Notes: generated from the letters alone by a model not told the origin. Shown: positions 34,825 to 44,084, counted from the first letter of the stretch. The stretch is 64,000 bases of DNA from Streptomyces zinciresistens K42 (GCF_000225525.1 NZ_AGBF01000016.1:1-64000); one strand, 5' to 3'. Program-made: numbers and translations.

Positions 34825-35007
34825 GTTCATCTCCGGTGGAGTGGAGGGGTTTCGGTCCGTGGCGAACCGAGTTCGTACGGTTACAGAGGCTAATAGGAAA
34901 TATCCCTGAGCAATGGACGGCACGCCCGAATTCGGAAAAGTCTCACCGCGTTGGCCGATCTTTCGGAAATGGTGTGCCGGTGCGAGTGAATTCGGCGCAG
35001 AAAGAAG

Positions 35008-35040
35008 TCCCGGTGCCGAGCTCGCGGCTCGGCACCGGGA
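35008..35040. terminator. Terminator of the second family C gene
   Basis: TCCCGGTGCCGAG pairs with CTCGGCACCGGGA across CTCGCGG. Confidence 0.85.
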
Positions 35041-35077
35041 CTGAGTCCCGCTCAGGTCGGCTGTCCGACCGCCGGTC

Positions 35078-35371
35078 TCAGAAGGCGCTGTTGTTGCAGC
35101 CCATGGTCGAACCGAGGCTCGTGCTCTGCGCGCCCGGGTCGCCCTCGCCGTTGAGCGCGCTGCCCAGCAGGCCGTTGAGGACGCCGACCTGGCCGAGGAC
35201 GTCCAGGTTCAGGTCGTGCGACTTGCAGTTCGAGCTCTGCAGGACGCTGTACTTGTCGCCGCCCTTGCCGCCCTGGCCGCCGTCGCCGTGCGCGGTGGCC
35301 GTGCCGGCGCCCAGGAGGCCGACGGTGCCGATGGCGACGGCCACGACCGCGGCCTTGCGAAGCTTGTGCAT
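35078..35371 (-). CDS. Small secreted protein, family C
   Basis: 97 residues, ATG 35371 with GGAG 5 bases upstream and leader sequence almost identical to that of 34531-34824, showing tandem duplication. Signal peptide MHKLRKAAVVAVAIGTVGLL ending ATAH. Mature part has a Gly/Asp/Lys-rich lead, then SNCKSHDLNLDVLGQVGVLN, GLLGSALNGEGDPGAQ and MGCNNSAF. Confidence 0.78.
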   Translation of the reverse strand: MHKLRKAAVVAVAIGTVGLLGAGTATAHGDGGQGGKGGDKYSVLQSSNCKSHDLNLDVLGQVGVLNGLLGSALNGEGDPGAQSTSLGSTMGCNNSAF

Positions 35372-35594
35372 GTCATCTCCGGTGGAGTGAGGTGGGGTGC
35401 GATCCGTGAGAGATCGACTTCGTACAGTTACCGGAGATTAATAAGAAGTATCCAGATATGTCCCGTAGGCACGCCGAGATGTGCGGCCTCCTCGCGGAAG
35501 CACCCGGACGTCGCATCGCACCCGCTGATCCAGTGCTGTGACCAGCGCGGCCTTCGGCCCGCGGACCCGGCGAGGAGCGCGCGCCGCGCCGCCG

Positions 35595-36092
35595 CTAGCG
35601 CGTGGAGCGGGCGGTGGAGAGCGAGTTGGCCTGGCTGTTGGCCTGGCCGCAGTCGACGCCCTTGGTCTCGGCGGCGGCCAGGACGGCGACCGGCACGGCG
35701 GCGTTGAGCAGGCTCTGCGGGCTGCACTCCTGGTACGGGCGGAACAGGTTGGCCTGCTGGACCGGTCCCGAGGCCGCAGGGGCGGCGGCGGGCTGCTGGG
35801 ACAGCTGGGGGCTGAGCTTCGGGTTCAGCTGGGGGTTGACCTGCGGGCTGACGTCGGCGCCGCGCTGGGCCTGGGGGGCGGGCGCCTGCCGCTGTGTCCG
35901 CGGGACGTTGGAGGACTGCGCGGTCGCCTGCGCGTTGGTCCAGGAGGCGGCCTGGGCGTCCTGCTGCGGGGCGGCGGGTGCGCCGCCGCCGTATCCGGCG
36001 GGCATGTCTCCGGCGACGCTGGGGCCGGCTCCGATGGCCGACAGACCACTGGCTGCCGCTACGACGAGCGCGACCTGGTGAAGCTTGCGCAT
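35595..36092 (-). CDS. Secreted PQ-rich protein with family A domain
   Basis: 165 residues from ATG 36092. Signal peptide MRKLHQVALVVAAASGLSAI is nearly that of 32102-32338. The middle (about 25-110) is Pro/Gln/Ala-rich with SPQVNPQLNPKLSPQLSQQP, which resembles the C-terminal part of the protein at 36570-37340. The end is the family A domain: LFRPYQECSPQSLLNAAVPV, AVLAAAETKGVDCGQANSQA. A domain-shuffled member of the cluster. Confidence 0.77.
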   Translation of the reverse strand: MRKLHQVALVVAAASGLSAIGAGPSVAGDMPAGYGGGAPAAPQQDAQAASWTNAQATAQSSNVPRTQRQAPAPQAQRGADVSPQVNPQLNPKLSPQLSQQPAAAPAASGPVQQANLFRPYQECSPQSLLNAAVPVAVLAAAETKGVDCGQANSQANSLSTARSTR

Positions 36093-36569
36093 GGAAATCG
36101 GCCCTTCATTGACCTGTGCATGGAATGTGCGGAAATTCGGCTGCGACGGACGATCGCTCCGACCCTGTGCGGGCAACGAGATCGCGGCGGACGCGGTCAC
36201 GTGCCGCGCGGTCCCCTCACCCGTATGCCGCAGGGTGTAAATCATCAACGATGAGAAGTGCCCGATGAAACGGGGTTTTCCGCGGCTTTGAAAGTCCGCA
36301 GAACCTTTTATCGGACCGCGGCAATGGGGTGAACGGAATTAAGGATCCCGTGACCTGTGCGGGGGGAAGTCGTTGCCATCCGTGAGGGCAGTGATCGGAT
36401 GGCGGAGACGGGAAACGGGATCCGCTGCCGACTCCGGCGTGAAGTCCACATGACAGCTCAGGCATTACCCCTGTAAGGGCGCGGTACGAATATCAGACTG
36501 AGCGCACGCACGACTGCACTGAAATGCAACGGTTTTCCCCGTACAGGTAATGAAGGGCCGAGGGTTTCC
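36093..36569. promoter_or_regulatory. Divergent region between two PQ-rich genes
   Basis: 477 bases between divergent starts. No gene or clear operator found; A/T-richer than its surroundings, as expected for promoters. Confidence 0.45.
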
Positions 36570-37340
36570 ATGCGCAAGCTTCACAAGGCCGCGCTCGTCG
36601 TGGCGGCAGCAGGCGGTCTGACCGCCATCGGCGCCGGCGTGAGCGAGGCAGCCGAGTATCCCGCCGGGTACAGCGGCCCCGCCGCCCCGGCGCCCGCCCC
36701 CGGGTACCCGGCTCCGCAGTACCAGGCGCCGGCGCCCGCGCCGCAGTACCAGCAGGCCCCGCAGTACCAGGCTCCCGCGCCGGCCCCGCAGTACCAGCAG
36801 GCTCCGCAGTACCAGGCCCCGGCGCCCGCCCCGCAGTACCAGCAGGTCCCGCAGTACGCGCCCGCGCCGGCCCCCCAGTACCAGGCTCCTCCGCAGATGA
36901 CGGCGTCGGCCCGGTCCGCGGGGACCGCCCAGGCGAGCGTTCCGCAGTACCAGCAGGCGCCGCAGTACCAGGCCCCGGCGCCCGCCCCGCAGCAGCAGAG
37001 CGGCTACGCCTCCGCCTCCGCCACGTCCGGCGGCTTCGCGCAGGCATCCAACGCCCCGCAGGCCGCCCCCCAGGCGCCGCAGGTCGTGCCCCAGGTGACC
37101 CCGCAGGCCGCCCCCCAGGTCATGCCGCAGGTCGCGCCGCAGGTCTCCGCGCCGCAGGTCTTCAGCCCGGAGCCCGCGCCGCGTGTCGCGCCCCAGGTGA
37201 ACCCGCAGGTGAACCCCGAGGTGAACCCGCTGATCAACCCGCTGATCTCGCCGGCCAGCGCCCCGCAGGTGCCCGGCCTGGGGCTCGGGCAGGTCGCCGC
37301 GCCTCCGGTGGGCCAGCTCGGCCTGCCCCGGCTCGGCTGA
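36570..37340 (+). CDS. Secreted PQY-repeat protein
   Basis: 256 residues. Signal peptide MRKLHKAALVVAAAGGLTAI. Mature part is almost wholly low complexity: about 50-140 is an array of QYQAPAPAPQYQQAP units. After a Ser/Ala break, about 165-225 is APQ/VPQ/NPQ units, and the end is hydrophobic (VPGLGLGQVAAPPVGQLGLP). No Cys. Gln/Tyr-rich repeats of this kind can self-assemble; a matrix or surface-fibre role is a guess from composition. Confidence 0.77.
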   Translation: MRKLHKAALVVAAAGGLTAIGAGVSEAAEYPAGYSGPAAPAPAPGYPAPQYQAPAPAPQYQQAPQYQAPAPAPQYQQAPQYQAPAPAPQYQQVPQYAPAPAPQYQAPPQMTASARSAGTAQASVPQYQQAPQYQAPAPAPQQQSGYASASATSGGFAQASNAPQAAPQAPQVVPQVTPQAAPQVMPQVAPQVSAPQVFSPEPAPRVAPQVNPQVNPEVNPLINPLISPASAPQVPGLGLGQVAAPPVGQLGLPRLG

Positions 37341-37412
37341 GGCCGTCCGCGCGCTTCCGCGCCCGAGTCGATCCGCCGCACCCCCCCCAACAGCTCGACC
37401 AACGGAGAAGAA

Positions 37413-37694
37413 ATGCGCAAGCTCCACAAGGCCGCCCTCGTCGGCGCCGTCCTCGGCAGTGTCGGTTCCCTCGGCATGGGCACCGCCTTCGCCCACGGTG
37501 AGGCGGCGGCCCACGACGTCGACGTCACGCAGGGCATCGAGTGCCGTTCGCACGACATGAACATCGACGTCCTCGGCAACCTCGGCGCTCTCAACGGCGC
37601 CCTGGCCAACGCGCTCAACGGCGAGGGCTCGCCGGGCTCCCAGCCCAGCAACCTCGGCTCGGACATGGGCTGCAACAGCTCGGCGCTCAAGTAG
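37413..37694 (+). CDS. Small secreted protein, family C
   Basis: 93 residues; GGAG lies 7 bases before ATG 37413. Signal peptide MRKLHKAALVGAVLGSVGSL ending AFAH. Mature part IECRSHDMNIDVLGNLGALN, GALANALNGEGSPGSQ, MGCNSSALK. Third paralogue of the family, on the opposite strand to the other two. Confidence 0.78.
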   Translation: MRKLHKAALVGAVLGSVGSLGMGTAFAHGEAAAHDVDVTQGIECRSHDMNIDVLGNLGALNGALANALNGEGSPGSQPSNLGSDMGCNSSALK

Positions 37695-37876
37695 CCGCCC
37701 ACGGCGTTCCGTTCCACGCCCGCTCCGTCACGGGGCGGGCGTCGGACTGCCGTCCGGCCCCTCCGGGAGCGGGACGGACCGTGTGGCGACGCTCGGTCGA
37801 TGAGGCGTGACTCTACGTGTATGGTGATCTCGTCGGCTCACGAGGCTGGACGGAACGGACGGCGAGGAGTGGTCCC

Positions 37877-39187
37877 TTGGGCAAGTCGGCCTTGCTGAAG
37901 ATCCCCCGCAGCAGACTGTCCTACGCCGACGAGATGCTGCTGCTCAACGGCTGCCCCGGCGTCATCGCCCTCGCGGCGGTCTTCTCCGGCGAGCCGCCCG
38001 CGACGGACCTCGTGCGGGCGCGGGTCGCCGAGCGCTGGTCGGGCCTGGAGCGGCTGAGCCGCGTACTGGAGCGGCCCGCGAGCGGCCACGGTGCCGCGCG
38101 GCGGCTGCCGTTCGGCCCGCGCGCCGCCCGCTGGACCCTGCCCGGCCCGTTCGACGCCGCCGCCCATGTGTCCGTGGTCCGCGGCGGCCTCGACGACCTG
38201 CTGGCACGCAGTGTGGACCGGCCGCTTCCCGACGGGACGCCCCCCTGGCGGCTGTTCGTCGTCCCGGACGCCGGGCACGGCGGCGACTTCGCGCTGGTCC
38301 TCGTGGCACAGCACACGCTGCTGGACGGCCGTTCCCTCGCGACGCTGATGCGCCGGCTCACGGACGGCCCCGCCACCGCGCGGGAGTCCGCGCGGCCGGC
38401 CCCCGCGGTGCGCGGCGGGCTGCGCGAGGCGGGCCGGGAACTGCGGACGCTGACCGCCACCGGACAGTCCGTACCGCTGCGTTCGCCCGGCGAGGCGTGC
38501 GCGTCGGTACATGTGCGCGAACTCCCCGCGCGGACCGTCCGTTCCGCGCGGCGGCAACCCGCGGACGGCCGGGGGGCGACGCTCAACGAGCTGCTGGTGG
38601 GCGCCGTCGCAGGGGCGCTGCGCGCCGAGTTCGGGCCGGTGGAGCGGTGGCGCTCGCGGACCGAGCCCGTCTACACGGCCGTACCGTGCGATCTGCGCAC
38701 CGGCGCGAACACCGCGGAACTGGGCAACACCGTCACGGTCGTTCGGGTGCCGCTGCCCGTGGACGTGACGGGGCCCGTCGCCCGGCTGCGGGCCTGCCAG
38801 GCCGCGATGGCCACGGTCCCCGAGCGGGCCGCCGTCCACGCCGGTGTGCTGTTTCCCGCTGCAGAAGCGGTTCGCCGCACCGGGCCGTGGGTGACCCGGC
38901 TGCTCACCGACCGGGGCCGCCACACCTGTTTCTCGGCGACCGCGACCACGGCCATGAAGTGGCCCGGCGGAACAGGCGCCTTCGAGGGGCGCCCGCTGGT
39001 GCGCACGGTGGGACTGCCGCCGCTCCAGCGTCCGGGCACGGCCAGCTTCGCCCTGGCACAGGTGGGGGACGCGTTCACGCTCACCGTGGTGTGCCACCTG
39101 CGCCCGGACGACGCCGGACGGCTCGCCGACGCGGTCGTCACGGAGTTCGAGACATGGGCCCGCACGGCGACGCCGTCGGTTCCCTGA
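37877..39187 (+). CDS. WS/DGAT-like O-acyltransferase 1
   Basis: 436 residues if the TTG at 37877 is used; GAGGAG lies 7 bases upstream. A GTG at 37817 would add 20 residues. Acyl-CoA-dependent wax ester synthase/diacylglycerol acyltransferase fold, CoA-acyltransferase superfamily. The HHxxxDG active-site motif reads QHTLLDG (145-151): the second, catalytic His is kept but the first is Gln. Further signatures are GATLNELLVGAVAGALR, LGNTVTVVRVPLPVD and the C-terminal CHLRPDD. Heads a four-gene operon with ACP and ketosynthase. Confidence 0.83.
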   Translation: MGKSALLKIPRSRLSYADEMLLLNGCPGVIALAAVFSGEPPATDLVRARVAERWSGLERLSRVLERPASGHGAARRLPFGPRAARWTLPGPFDAAAHVSVVRGGLDDLLARSVDRPLPDGTPPWRLFVVPDAGHGGDFALVLVAQHTLLDGRSLATLMRRLTDGPATARESARPAPAVRGGLREAGRELRTLTATGQSVPLRSPGEACASVHVRELPARTVRSARRQPADGRGATLNELLVGAVAGALRAEFGPVERWRSRTEPVYTAVPCDLRTGANTAELGNTVTVVRVPLPVDVTGPVARLRACQAAMATVPERAAVHAGVLFPAAEAVRRTGPWVTRLLTDRGRHTCFSATATTAMKWPGGTGAFEGRPLVRTVGLPPLQRPGTASFALAQVGDAFTLTVVCHLRPDDAGRLADAVVTEFETWARTATPSVP

Positions 39188-39213
39188 CGGCACCACGAGA
39201 TGGAGGCAGTTGC

Positions 39214-39495
39214 ATGGAAGCGGAACACGGCGACGTATGGGAAGCGCTGCGCCCCCTGTGCGCGCAGGTGATGTCGGTGCCGGCGGAGGCGGTGGTGCCG
39301 CAGGCCCGGCTGGTCGCCGATCTCGGGGCGGACAGCCTGGACATCACCGAACTGGAGGCCGCGTCGGAGGAGTTGTTCGGCGTGGTCCTGCGGGGCACCG
39401 ACAAGACCCGGGTGTCCACCGTGGGTGATGTCGCCGACCTGATCGTGCGCCTGCGCGCCGGTGCTCCCGACGTCCCCAGCCCGCTCGTCCGGTGA
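39214..39495 (+). CDS. Acyl carrier protein
   Basis: 93 residues; GGAGG precedes ATG 39214. The phosphopantetheine site is DLGADSLDITELEAASEELF with Ser41. Four-helix ACP length. It overlaps the ketosynthase gene by 4 bases, so carrier and condensing enzyme are co-translated. Distinct from a primary-metabolism ACP by context. Confidence 0.93.
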   Translation: MEAEHGDVWEALRPLCAQVMSVPAEAVVPQARLVADLGADSLDITELEAASEELFGVVLRGTDKTRVSTVGDVADLIVRLRAGAPDVPSPLVR

Positions 39496-40712
39496 CCGGC
39501 CGGCACGCGGTCGCCGTCACCGGCCTGGGCGTTCGCTGCGCGGCCGGGGCCAGCCCCGAGGCGCTGTGGGAGAGCCTGCTGCACGGCCGTTCGGCGATCA
39601 CCGCGCACACCTTCGACGACGAGGGCGCCGTCGTCCACCCCGCCGCCCCGATGCGCGACTTCGACCCCGCCGGGTACCTGGCGCCCAAGGAGCTGCGGCG
39701 GGCGGACCGGTCGGTGCAGCTCGCCGTGTGCGCCGCCCTGGACGCGGCCGAGGACGCGGGCGGCCTCCAGGTCCCCGGCGCCCGGCGGGCGGTGGTCACC
39801 GGCACCGGCTACGGCGGCGTGATCAGCCAGGAGAACGGCATCGGGCACCCCGACGTGCTGTACGCGCCCCGGCTGATGAACAACGCCGGCGCGTACTGGA
39901 TCAGCAGCAGGCTCGGTGTCACCGGCCCGAGTCTGACGGTCTCCACCGCCTGCGCCTCCGGTACGCACGCGGTGGGCGAGGCGATGCAGATGATCCGCGC
40001 GGGCTGCGCCGACGTCGTCGTCGCCGGCGGCCACGACAGCCCGCTGACGGCGACGACCGCGCTGGCCTTCGGACGGGCCGGCGCGATGGTCACCGCCCGC
40101 GAGGACGCCGCGTACGCGTCCCGGCCCTTCGACGCCGCGCGGCGCGGGTTCGTGCTCGCCGAGGGCGCCGCCTTCCTGGTGCTGGAGCGGCTGGACCTGG
40201 CCCGCGCGCGCGGCGCCCGCATCCACGCGACGCTCACCGGCTACGGCCGCACCTCCGACGCCTTCCACCTCACGGCCCCCCATCCGGACGGGGCCGGTGC
40301 GCGGGCGTGCATGGAACAGGCGCTCGCGGACGCAGGGACCACCGCCGACGCCGTCACCCACGTCAACGCGCACGGCACCGGCACCGAGCTCAACGACCTG
40401 GCCGAGGCGCGCGCGATCACGGCGCTGTTCGGACCGGCCGGGGTGCCGGTGACCGCGCCCAAGGCGGTGACCGGGCACGGACTGGGGCTGGCGGGCGCGC
40501 TGGAGGCCGTCATCACCGCCCTGTCGGTACGCGAGGGGCTCGCGCCGCCGACGGCGCATCTGACCCGGCTCGACCCGCGCTGCGAGCTGGACGTGGTCAC
40601 GGGCGAGGCGCGCAAGATCTCCGACGGGCCGGTGCTCAGCAACAGCTTCGCCTTCGGAGGACACAACGCCTGTGTCGTCCTGGACTCACCGGACGCCCGG
40701 CCGGCCGGCTGA
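39492..40712 (+). CDS. Beta-ketoacyl-ACP synthase II-type condensing enzyme
   Basis: 406 residues, GTG 39492. Catalytic triad C154 (TVSTACASGTHA), H294 (VNAHGTGTELND) and H329 (AVTGHGLGLAG) is complete, so it should condense acyl chains on the adjacent ACP. FabF-like rather than FabH-like. No chain-length factor, ketoreductase or acyltransferase is next to it, so it either uses primary fatty acid enzymes or makes one condensation. Confidence 0.92.
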   Translation: MTGRHAVAVTGLGVRCAAGASPEALWESLLHGRSAITAHTFDDEGAVVHPAAPMRDFDPAGYLAPKELRRADRSVQLAVCAALDAAEDAGGLQVPGARRAVVTGTGYGGVISQENGIGHPDVLYAPRLMNNAGAYWISSRLGVTGPSLTVSTACASGTHAVGEAMQMIRAGCADVVVAGGHDSPLTATTALAFGRAGAMVTAREDAAYASRPFDAARRGFVLAEGAAFLVLERLDLARARGARIHATLTGYGRTSDAFHLTAPHPDGAGARACMEQALADAGTTADAVTHVNAHGTGTELNDLAEARAITALFGPAGVPVTAPKAVTGHGLGLAGALEAVITALSVREGLAPPTAHLTRLDPRCELDVVTGEARKISDGPVLSNSFAFGGHNACVVLDSPDARPAG

Positions 40713-40766
40713 GCGGCGGCGGGACGGGGCGGCAGGCGGGGATCTGGGAACGGAAGGCTGGGGAAG

Positions 40767-42035
40767 ATGAGGCTGACGGCCATCGAGGAAGGGCACCTGC
40801 GCAACGGGCTGCCGGGGACGATCGGCATCGCCGCGCTGTTCCCCGGCGGCGGAGCGCCGTTCGACCTGGCCCGTGTGCGGTCCCGGGTCCGGGAGCGATG
40901 GGGCGGCCTGGACCGGATGAGCCTCGTCCTCGCACCGCCCGCCGGGCCGGCCGCGCTGCGGGGGCACCGGTGGACGCCGCGGCCGTTCGACCCCGTCGCG
41001 CACGTCACCGCCACCGACCGGCCGCTGCACGCCCTGCTGGCCGACGGCGTCGCGCACGCGCTGCCCGACGACCGGCCCCTGTGGCGGCTGCTGGTGGCGC
41101 GCGACGCCACCGCGGCCGGTGAGTGCGCCGTCGTCCTGCTCGCCCACCACGCGCTGCTGGACGGCCGCTCCCTGGACACCCTCTTCCGGATGCTGATGGA
41201 CGACGCCGCGCCGCCGCGTCCGCCGTCACCGGCCGCTGCCGTGCCGCCCCGCCCGCCCGTCCGACTCGCCACCGTGGGACGCGAGCTGCGCCGCATCGGC
41301 GCCTCCGGCCGGCCGCTGCCCGCCTCCGCCGCCGGCGAGCGGCGGCCCTCGGTGGCGGTGGTGCCGCTGGACCCGCAGGTGATGCGGCAGGCCCGCAGAC
41401 AGCCGGCCGGCGGGCGCGGCGCCACCCTCAACGAGCTGCTGCTGAGCGCGTACGCCGGTGCCCTGCGCGCCTGCCACGGGCCGCTGTCCGCCTGGCCGGC
41501 CGCGGGCGCCCCGCTGTTCGCCACCGTGCCCGTCGATCTGCGCGAGCGCCGGGACGGGCAGCGACTCGGCAACGGCGTCACCGCGCTGCGCGTCCCGCTG
41601 CCGGTCGACCTCGACTCGCCGGTGGCGCGGCTGCGGGCCTGCCAGGAGGAGGTGGCCGGGTTCGAGCACCGCTGCGCCGCGCACCGGGCGATCCTCCCGC
41701 CGCTGCTCGCGACCGCGCGCCGGCTCCCGTGGCTGGCCGACGTGATGGCCCGGCGGCTGGCCCGCCCCGAGCTCACCACCAGCCTGTGCACGGCGTTCAA
41801 GTGGCGCGACGGCGCCGCCCGGCTGCACGGGCGCGGGCTGGCGCGGATCGTGCCGCTGCCGCAGCTCGCCCCGCCGGGCACGGCGAACCTGTGCCTGGTG
41901 CACTCGGCCGACACGTACACCCTCACCGTGGTGAGCCACCTGCGGCCCGCCGACGCGGAGTCGATCGGCGAGGCCGTCGCCGGGCAACTGGCGGAGCTGG
42001 CCGCGTGCGGGGCGCCGGCGGTGCGGGCGGGGTAG
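40767..42035 (+). CDS. WS/DGAT-like O-acyltransferase 2
   Basis: 422 residues. Full active-site motif HHALLDG at 127-133. Aligns along its length with the first acyltransferase of the cluster (GATLNELLLSAYAGALRACH, LGNGVTALRVPLPVDLDSPV, SHLRPAD), so they arose by duplication. Two acyltransferases flanking an ACP-KS pair suggests esterification of the KS product, possibly taking acyl groups directly from the ACP. Confidence 0.87.
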   Translation: MRLTAIEEGHLRNGLPGTIGIAALFPGGGAPFDLARVRSRVRERWGGLDRMSLVLAPPAGPAALRGHRWTPRPFDPVAHVTATDRPLHALLADGVAHALPDDRPLWRLLVARDATAAGECAVVLLAHHALLDGRSLDTLFRMLMDDAAPPRPPSPAAAVPPRPPVRLATVGRELRRIGASGRPLPASAAGERRPSVAVVPLDPQVMRQARRQPAGGRGATLNELLLSAYAGALRACHGPLSAWPAAGAPLFATVPVDLRERRDGQRLGNGVTALRVPLPVDLDSPVARLRACQEEVAGFEHRCAAHRAILPPLLATARRLPWLADVMARRLARPELTTSLCTAFKWRDGAARLHGRGLARIVPLPQLAPPGTANLCLVHSADTYTLTVVSHLRPADAESIGEAVAGQLAELAACGAPAVRAG

Positions 42036-42051
42036 GTGCGTTCCGCGGGAC

Positions 42052-42534
42052 TCAGCGGCGTTCGCCGCCGAGGGCCGTGAGGGACTCGTCCGTCAGCCGG
42101 TACACCGTCCACTCGTCCTGGGGACGGGCGCCGAGGGACTCGTAGAAGGCGATGGACGGGGTGTTCCAGTTCAGGACGGACCACTCCAGGCGCTGGTAGC
42201 CGCGGGCCACGCAGAGCCGGGCCAGCTCGGTGAGCAGGGCCTTGCCGTGGCCGGCGCCGCGGGCGGTGGGGCGGACGTAGAGGTCTTCGAGGTAGATGCC
42301 GTGGACCCCGCGCCAGGTCGAGAAGTTCAGGAACCACAGGGCGCAGCCGACGGTCTCGCCGCTGCGGTCGTCGACCGCGACATGGGCGTGGACCGCGGGG
42401 TGCTCGCCGAACAGGGCCTCGTGCAGCTGCCCGGGGGTCGCCCTGGCCTCCTCGACGGCCTTCTCGTACTCGGCGAGTTCGCGGATCAGGGCGTGCAGGT
42501 CGGGGACGTCGGCCGGGGTGGCGGTGCGAATCAT
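42052..42534 (-). CDS. GNAT-family N-acetyltransferase
   Basis: 160 residues. MIRTATPADVPDLHALIREL starts the fold; the acetyl-CoA loop region is LYVRPTARGAGHGKALLTELA, and WSVLNWNTPSIAFYESLGA is the C-terminal GNAT motif seen in diamine/spermidine-type acetyltransferases. Substrate unknown. Divergent from the oxidoreductase gene. Confidence 0.9.
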   Translation of the reverse strand: MIRTATPADVPDLHALIRELAEYEKAVEEARATPGQLHEALFGEHPAVHAHVAVDDRSGETVGCALWFLNFSTWRGVHGIYLEDLYVRPTARGAGHGKALLTELARLCVARGYQRLEWSVLNWNTPSIAFYESLGARPQDEWTVYRLTDESLTALGGERR

Positions 42535-42677
42535 GGTCGCGAGGGTAGGGCCTCGGCCGCGGGGGCGTCGTACGGCCGGGCAGGGCCTCGGCCGCGCGGG
42601 GGCGTCGTACGGGCGCCGATCACCTCGTGGGCCGTCCGGGGCTCCCGGAATCGGCGGCCGCGAACTACCGTCCTCGC

Positions 42678-44084
42678 ATGAGCGGATCGGTCAGCGGCAC
42701 GGTGAACGGCGGCATCTCCTTCTGGTACGCGGACGACGGCCTGCCCGCCGTGCGGGAGCCGCTGGGCGGCGACTCCGCGGCGGACGTGGTGATCGTCGGC
42801 GGCGGGTACACGGGACTGTGGACCGCGTACTACCTGAAGAAGGCGGCCCCCTTCCTGCGGATCACCGTGCTGGAGCGGCGGTTCTGCGGCTACGGCGCCT
42901 CCGGGCGCAACGGCGGCTGGCTCTACAACGGCGTCGCGGGCCGCGACCGGTACGCGAAGCTGCACGGCCGGGAGGCGGCCGTACGGCTTCAGCGGGCCAT
43001 GAACGACACCGTCGACGAGGTCATCCGCGTCGCGGACGAGGAGGGCTTCGACGCCGCCGTGCACAAGGGCGGGGTGCTGGAGGTCGCCCGGACCCCCGCG
43101 CAGTGGGCGCGGCTGAAGGACTTCCACGCGCACGAGCTGACGTTCGGGGAGAAGGACCGCGAACTGCTCGGCGCCCGGGAGACCGCCGAGCGCATCCGGG
43201 TGGCCGACGCGGTCGGGTCGACGTGGACGCCGCACGGCGCGCGGCTGCACCCGGTGAAGCTGGTCAAGGCCCTCGCGGCGGCCGTCGAGGCGCTGGGCGT
43301 GACGATCCACGAGCTGACACCGGTGACGGAGATCCGGCCCCAGCACGCGGTCACCCCGTACGGCACCGTGCGCGCGCCCTACGTGCTGCGCTGCACCGAG
43401 GGCTTCACGGCCGGGCTCAAGGGCCAGCGCCGGACCTGGCTGCCGATGAACTCGTCGATGATCGCCACCGAGCCGCTGACCGACGCGCAGTGGGCGTCGG
43501 TCGGCTGGGCGGGGCGCGAGACGCTGGGCGACATGGCGCACGCCTACATGTACGCGCAGCGCACCGCCGACGGGCGGATCGCGCTGGGCGGGCGCGGGGT
43601 GCCGTACCGCTACGGGTCGCGCACCGACAACGACGGGCGCACCCGGCCCGAGACGGTGGAGGCCCTGCGCGAGCTGCTGGTCGCGTTCTTCCCGGCGCTC
43701 GCCGGGGTGCGGGTCGAGCACGCCTGGTCCGGGGTGCTGGGCGTGCCGCGCGACTGGTGCGCGACGGTGACGCTGGACCGCTCGACAGGGCTCGGCTGGG
43801 CGGGCGGGTACGTCGGCTCGGGCGTCGCCACCGCCCATCTCGCCGCGCGCACGCTGCGGGACCTCGTACAGCTCGACTCCGGGCAGGGCGGGCGCACGGA
43901 ACTCACCGACCTGCCGTGGGCGGGGCACAAGGTGCGCAAGTGGGAGCCGGAGCCGCTGCGCTGGCTGGGGGTGCACGGGCTGTACGCCGCCTACCGGGCG
44001 GCGGACCGGCGCGAGCGCCGCACCAGCGGGGCCGGGTCCTCCCGGCTGGCCCGGATCGCGGACCGGGTCGCCGGGCGGCACTGA
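42678..44084 (+). CDS. FAD-dependent oxidoreductase (DAO family)
   Basis: 468 residues. FAD-binding VVIVGGGYTGLWTAYYL (about 35-51) then GYGASGRNGGWLYNG. The C-terminal GWAGGYVGSGVATAHLAARTL closes the FAD site. Resembles glycine/D-amino acid or gamma-glutamylputrescine oxidases. The start ATG 42678 is taken because upstream sequence lacks family similarity. Neighbouring GNAT could share an amine pathway, which is inference. Confidence 0.9.
   Translation: MSGSVSGTVNGGISFWYADDGLPAVREPLGGDSAADVVIVGGGYTGLWTAYYLKKAAPFLRITVLERRFCGYGASGRNGGWLYNGVAGRDRYAKLHGREAAVRLQRAMNDTVDEVIRVADEEGFDAAVHKGGVLEVARTPAQWARLKDFHAHELTFGEKDRELLGARETAERIRVADAVGSTWTPHGARLHPVKLVKALAAAVEALGVTIHELTPVTEIRPQHAVTPYGTVRAPYVLRCTEGFTAGLKGQRRTWLPMNSSMIATEPLTDAQWASVGWAGRETLGDMAHAYMYAQRTADGRIALGGRGVPYRYGSRTDNDGRTRPETVEALRELLVAFFPALAGVRVEHAWSGVLGVPRDWCATVTLDRSTGLGWAGGYVGSGVATAHLAARTLRDLVQLDSGQGGRTELTDLPWAGHKVRKWEPEPLRWLGVHGLYAAYRAADRRERRTSGAGSSRLARIADRVAGRH

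Noticed and set aside
32102-37694. Chaplins or rodlins
   Set aside because: No chaplin hydrophobic core with its usual Cys pair spacing, and no rodlin repeat; similarity is limited to being small and secreted.
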